From Micromonospora chersina (GTDB lineage Bacteria; Actinomycetota; Actinomycetes; Mycobacteriales; Micromonosporaceae): a stretch of 64,000 nucleotides of DNA. The translations under genes and the position numbers were made by a program. The notes under the pieces were generated by a model that saw nothing but the letters and a program-made list of their open reading frames with translations, was not told the origin of the DNA and did not search any database. Location: assembly GCF_900091475.1 (NCBI RefSeq), contig NZ_FMIB01000002.1:1178001-1242000 (forward strand), read 5' to 3'. Each line of letters opens with the position of its first letter. Positions within the stretch are counted from its first letter, which is position 1. Positions 61,453 through 64,000 of this stretch are shown one piece after another.

Positions 61453-62637
61453 ATGACGACAGGCAGAGCGGGCGTACTGCTGCGAAGGCCGGAGCAGGCG
61501 CGGTCGGCGTTCCTGGAGCTGTTCTTCGACCTGGTCTTCGTCCTCGTGTTCTTTCAGGTCTCGCGCGAACTGCTCGAGCAGCTGACGTGGACCGGCGCGT
61601 TCCAGACGCTGGTGCTGCTGTTCGCCATGCTGCATCTCTGGGGCGCCACGACGAGGTTGCTGGACGCGTTCGACCCGCGACATCCGCTGGTGCAACTGCT
61701 CACCATGCCGATCATGCTCGGCGCCCTCGTTCTGGCGGCTGCGGCTCCGGAGGCGTTCGGCCGGCGGGGCCTGGTCTTCGCCGGTACGTACCTCACCATC
61801 CGGCTTGGTGGCCTCGCCATCGCCATCTTCTTCCTGCAAAGCCACGAGGCACAGGCGAGCGCCATGCGGATCTTCTTCTGGGTCGCCTTGTCGGCGCCGG
61901 CATGGATCGCGGGTGCGCTGTCACCCGAGTCGGTGCGTGCGGCGCTGTGGATGACGGCGGCCGTCGTGGAGTTCGCCGCGCTCGCGCTCGGCTTTCCCAC
62001 GCCGAAGCTGGGCCGCCACGGCCCGCGTCGACTCGAGATCGTGGCGTCCGAGGAGCACGTGGCCGAGCGGTACCAGCAGTTCTTCATCGTCGCGCTCGGC
62101 GAGCCGATCCTGGTGACCGGACTGACCTTCGCGAGCGGCGAGGTCGGCCCGGACCGCGGCGCCGCCACGCTACTGGCCTTCGCCACCACGGCGCTTCTGT
62201 GGCGCATCTACATCCACCGTGCCGGAGCACTGCTGGCGGGGGCCATCGCGGCCAGTCACGACCCACTGCGCGTCGCTGTCCTGACGTTCTACGGCCATGT
62301 GCTGATGGTCGTCGCCGTGGTCGCCATCGCCGTCGGCGACGAGCTCGTCATCATGCACCCGTCCGGTCACGCGGAACCTGCGTGGATCGCCGTCACGCTG
62401 GGCGGTCCCGCCCTGTTCCTCACCGGACGGGCGCTCTTCGAGTACGCGGTGTTCGGGCGCGTGTCTCTGCCCCGCGTGATCGGCGCACTCGGCCTCCTCG
62501 CCCTCATCCCAGCGCTGATGCCGGTGCCGCCGCTCGCGGTGGCCACCGCCGCCACCCTCGTCCTGGCCGGCGTCGCCGTAGCCGACGCGGCCCGTACCCG
62601 AAGACTTCCCGCCGAGCCACCGTCGCCGCCCCGTTGA
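61453..62637 (+). CDS. LtrA family membrane protein (LtrA-6, second cassette)
   Basis: 394 residues. MTTGRAGVLLRRP then FLELFFDLVFVLVFFQVSR from residue 20. The middle motif is ERYQQFFIVALGEPILVTG with the glutamate intact. Similar to LtrA-5 along the full length, starting 72 nt after the first FUSC-type gene. The leader GGAAGGGCAGAAGCGGGCGA resembles those of LtrA-3 and LtrA-5. First gene of the second copy of the LtrA-FUSC cassette. Confidence 0.93.
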   Translation: MTTGRAGVLLRRPEQARSAFLELFFDLVFVLVFFQVSRELLEQLTWTGAFQTLVLLFAMLHLWGATTRLLDAFDPRHPLVQLLTMPIMLGALVLAAAAPEAFGRRGLVFAGTYLTIRLGGLAIAIFFLQSHEAQASAMRIFFWVALSAPAWIAGALSPESVRAALWMTAAVVEFAALALGFPTPKLGRHGPRRLEIVASEEHVAERYQQFFIVALGEPILVTGLTFASGEVGPDRGAATLLAFATTALLWRIYIHRAGALLAGAIAASHDPLRVAVLTFYGHVLMVVAVVAIAVGDELVIMHPSGHAEPAWIAVTLGGPALFLTGRALFEYAVFGRVSLPRVIGALGLLALIPALMPVPPLAVATAATLVLAGVAVADAARTRRLPAEPPSPPR

Positions 62638-62705
62638 ACGATCGCCGGCGGCCAGCGACAGGAAGAGCCGGAGGTTTGCGGAGGAAGGGTCGGGTAAGCC
62701 GTCCG

Positions 62706-63866
62706 ATGGCCGCTGACCGGCGAGACCCGACTTCCCCCGGCGGTGCCGAGCACGGCAAGGCCCTGGTGGCGAAGGCTCGGCGTCGAGGTAGCGAGGCAGG
62801 CCGACTGCGGCTGCGTCTGTTCACGATCATTCTGGTCGTCGCAGCTCAGTGTGGGCTGGCCGCGACGTTGTCCTGGGGGCTGGCCCACGACGTTCTGGGG
62901 CGCCCCGCGCCCATCTTCGCCCCCAGCGCGGCCGTCGGCACGATCGTCGCCTCGCTCGGGCAGCGCGCCCTCCGTACCGCCGAGATGATGTTGGGCGTCG
63001 GGCTTGGTCTGCTCGTCAGTGATCTTCTCATCCGCTCCATCGGGTTCGGGCCATGGCAGATCGGCCTGGTGGTGATGCTGTCCATCACGGTCGCCCTGTT
63101 GATGACCGGGCGCAGCGGCGCGCTGGTCGCTCAGGCCGGCGGTACCGCCGTGCTGATCGCCACGCTCTCCCATGTGCAGCAGGGCCTCGAATGGGCGCGG
63201 ATCATCGACGCGGGAGTGGGCGGTGTCGTCGGGCTGGCGGTGGTGGCGTTGGTGCTACCGGTCAACCCGATACGCATTCTTGAGCAGGCTGTCGCACCGG
63301 TCGTCGCTACCCTCCACGCGCAACTCCACGAGGTGGCACAGGCACTCGCCCGGCGTGACCCGGAACGCGCGGTGCGGGCGCTGGACCAGTTCGGCGGGAT
63401 GGAACCCGACCTCGCCCGGCTGCACGAGGCCCTGGCTGGCGCCGAGGAGGTAACGACCATCGCGCCGGCGCGATGGAAGCGCCGCATCGATGTCGAGCAT
63501 TACCGGCACGGGATCCAGCAACTCGATCGAATGACCCTTGGGTGCCAGGCGCTGACCCGCTGGGCCGCGACCACGCTGCAATACGACGAGCCGGTGCCGG
63601 AGGAACTCCCCGCCGCCGTGGAGCGGATCGCCACGGCGATCCGGCTGCTGCCGCGCGAGGCACGAACGGCTGGGCCGTTCGACCAGACCCGGGCCGCGGT
63701 ACTGGACGGCGCCCACCTCGCCGGCCAGGCGTACCACAGGGGCGCCGAGCCGTTCGCGGATGCCATGGTGATCCAGCTTCGCACGTTGGCGAGTGACCTG
63801 CTCCGGGCGACCGGGTTCGAGCCGGCGACCGCCAACCAGATGGTGCGCGAGGCCGCCACTGCCTAG
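62706..63866 (+). CDS. FUSC-family / aromatic-acid-exporter-like membrane protein (second cassette)
   Basis: 386 residues. Same organisation as the gene at 60217: AAQCGLAATLSWGLAHDVLG, PAPIFAPSAAVGTIVASLGQRALRTAEMMLG, RSGALVAQAGGTAVLIATLS and the cytoplasmic RALDQFGGMEPDLARLHEALAGAEE. Both end in nearly the same TGFEPATANQMVREAATA/TGYETETANRMVREAVNA sequence. The 68-nt spacer after LtrA-6 includes the GGAGGTTTGC seen before the first copy. Likely cotranscribed with LtrA-6. Confidence 0.87.
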   Translation: MAADRRDPTSPGGAEHGKALVAKARRRGSEAGRLRLRLFTIILVVAAQCGLAATLSWGLAHDVLGRPAPIFAPSAAVGTIVASLGQRALRTAEMMLGVGLGLLVSDLLIRSIGFGPWQIGLVVMLSITVALLMTGRSGALVAQAGGTAVLIATLSHVQQGLEWARIIDAGVGGVVGLAVVALVLPVNPIRILEQAVAPVVATLHAQLHEVAQALARRDPERAVRALDQFGGMEPDLARLHEALAGAEEVTTIAPARWKRRIDVEHYRHGIQQLDRMTLGCQALTRWAATTLQYDEPVPEELPAAVERIATAIRLLPREARTAGPFDQTRAAVLDGAHLAGQAYHRGAEPFADAMVIQLRTLASDLLRATGFEPATANQMVREAATA

Positions 63867-63880
63867 GAGCGGCCCCGCTC
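63867..63880. terminator. Short GC hairpin after the second cassette
   Basis: GAGCGG (63867-63872), CC, CCGCTC (63875-63880), immediately after the stop codon and before a convergent gene. Stem perfect, loop very short (four-base loop if the inner pairs open). Confidence 0.4.
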
Positions 63881-63896
63881 GGGGATGAACATCTGC

Positions 63897-64000
63897 CTAC
63901 GGGCGACGGCCATCCAGCTCGGGGAGCGGGCGTCGGCAGACCTCGTGGGCCTCATCGGGCGGGAGTCCGAGCATCCGTAGCACGTCCTCGGTCACCTGGT
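63897..64000 (-). CDS. C-terminus of an unidentified protein (partial)
   Basis: The last 33 residues of a gene that enters from beyond the window: a helix VTEDVLRMLGLPPDEAHEVCRR followed by a Pro-rich end and TAG at 63897-63899. Not enough to name a family. Convergent with the second FUSC-type gene. Confidence 0.6.
   Translation of the reverse strand, partial: QVTEDVLRMLGLPPDEAHEVCRRPLPELDGRRP

Overview
The window is very GC-rich, almost every intergenic space is short, GTG starts are frequent, and many genes begin 6-8 nt after a plausible -10 hexamer with no ribosome binding site. Together with the gene families present this points to an actinomycete, most likely of the Micromonosporaceae type. 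That placement is inference from style and gene content. There is no rRNA, tRNA, CRISPR array, intact insertion sequence or phage module. The only mobile-element traces are two decayed transposase fragments (IS256-like near 13.8 kb, IS110-like near 34.9 kb).

Layout. 0-5.6 kb: the tail of a DUF1206-type membrane protein, a small FMN-barrel protein, a large APC-type permease, and two convergent LtrA (low temperature requirement A) membrane proteins. 6.0-8.1 kb: a broken MerR-regulator fragment, then an operon for a sulfite-oxidase-like molybdoprotein, its flavin reductase and a DUF6510 protein. 8.3-14.5 kb: a small unknown protein, a third LtrA, a membrane-anchored STAND/NACHT-type ATPase and a GNAT acetyltransferase. 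14.7-17.1 kb: a drug-efflux-type ABC transporter with its MerR regulator. 17.4-28.5 kb: mostly single genes (TPR protein, SRPBCC, methyltransferase, Nudix, transglutaminase-like, PCD-VOC fusion, peptidase E-like, AEC transporter). 28.1-31.7 kb: an EthD protein and a DinB-HAD fusion, divergent from an HxlR - carboxymuconolactone decarboxylase - PhzF operon. 31.9-41.7 kb: unknown proteins, two lipoproteins, an SDR/TetR divergent pair, a GlxA-type regulator facing an HD-domain gene, and a TetR gene.

41.9-57 kb is a catabolic island. A CYP102-type self-sufficient P450 and a zinc alcohol dehydrogenase are read away from a TetR gene across two perfect palindromes. A fourth LtrA follows. Then comes a complete aromatic meta-cleavage pathway around one divergent promoter: TetR, hydratase, acylating acetaldehyde dehydrogenase and aldolase on the minus strand; C-C hydrolase, extradiol dioxygenase, FAD monooxygenase and an acyl-CoA ligase on the plus strand. 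In principle a phenolic compound would be hydroxylated, ring-cleaved, hydrolysed, and its C5 fragment taken to pyruvate and acetyl-CoA.

57-64 kb: an AI-2E-family transporter, a small coiled-coil protein, and a tandem duplication of a two-gene cassette, LtrA followed by a FUSC/aromatic-acid-exporter-like protein. The window therefore holds six LtrA paralogues. That concentration, the cassette duplication and a hairpin that would mask the ribosome binding site of the first LtrA gene are its most unusual features.
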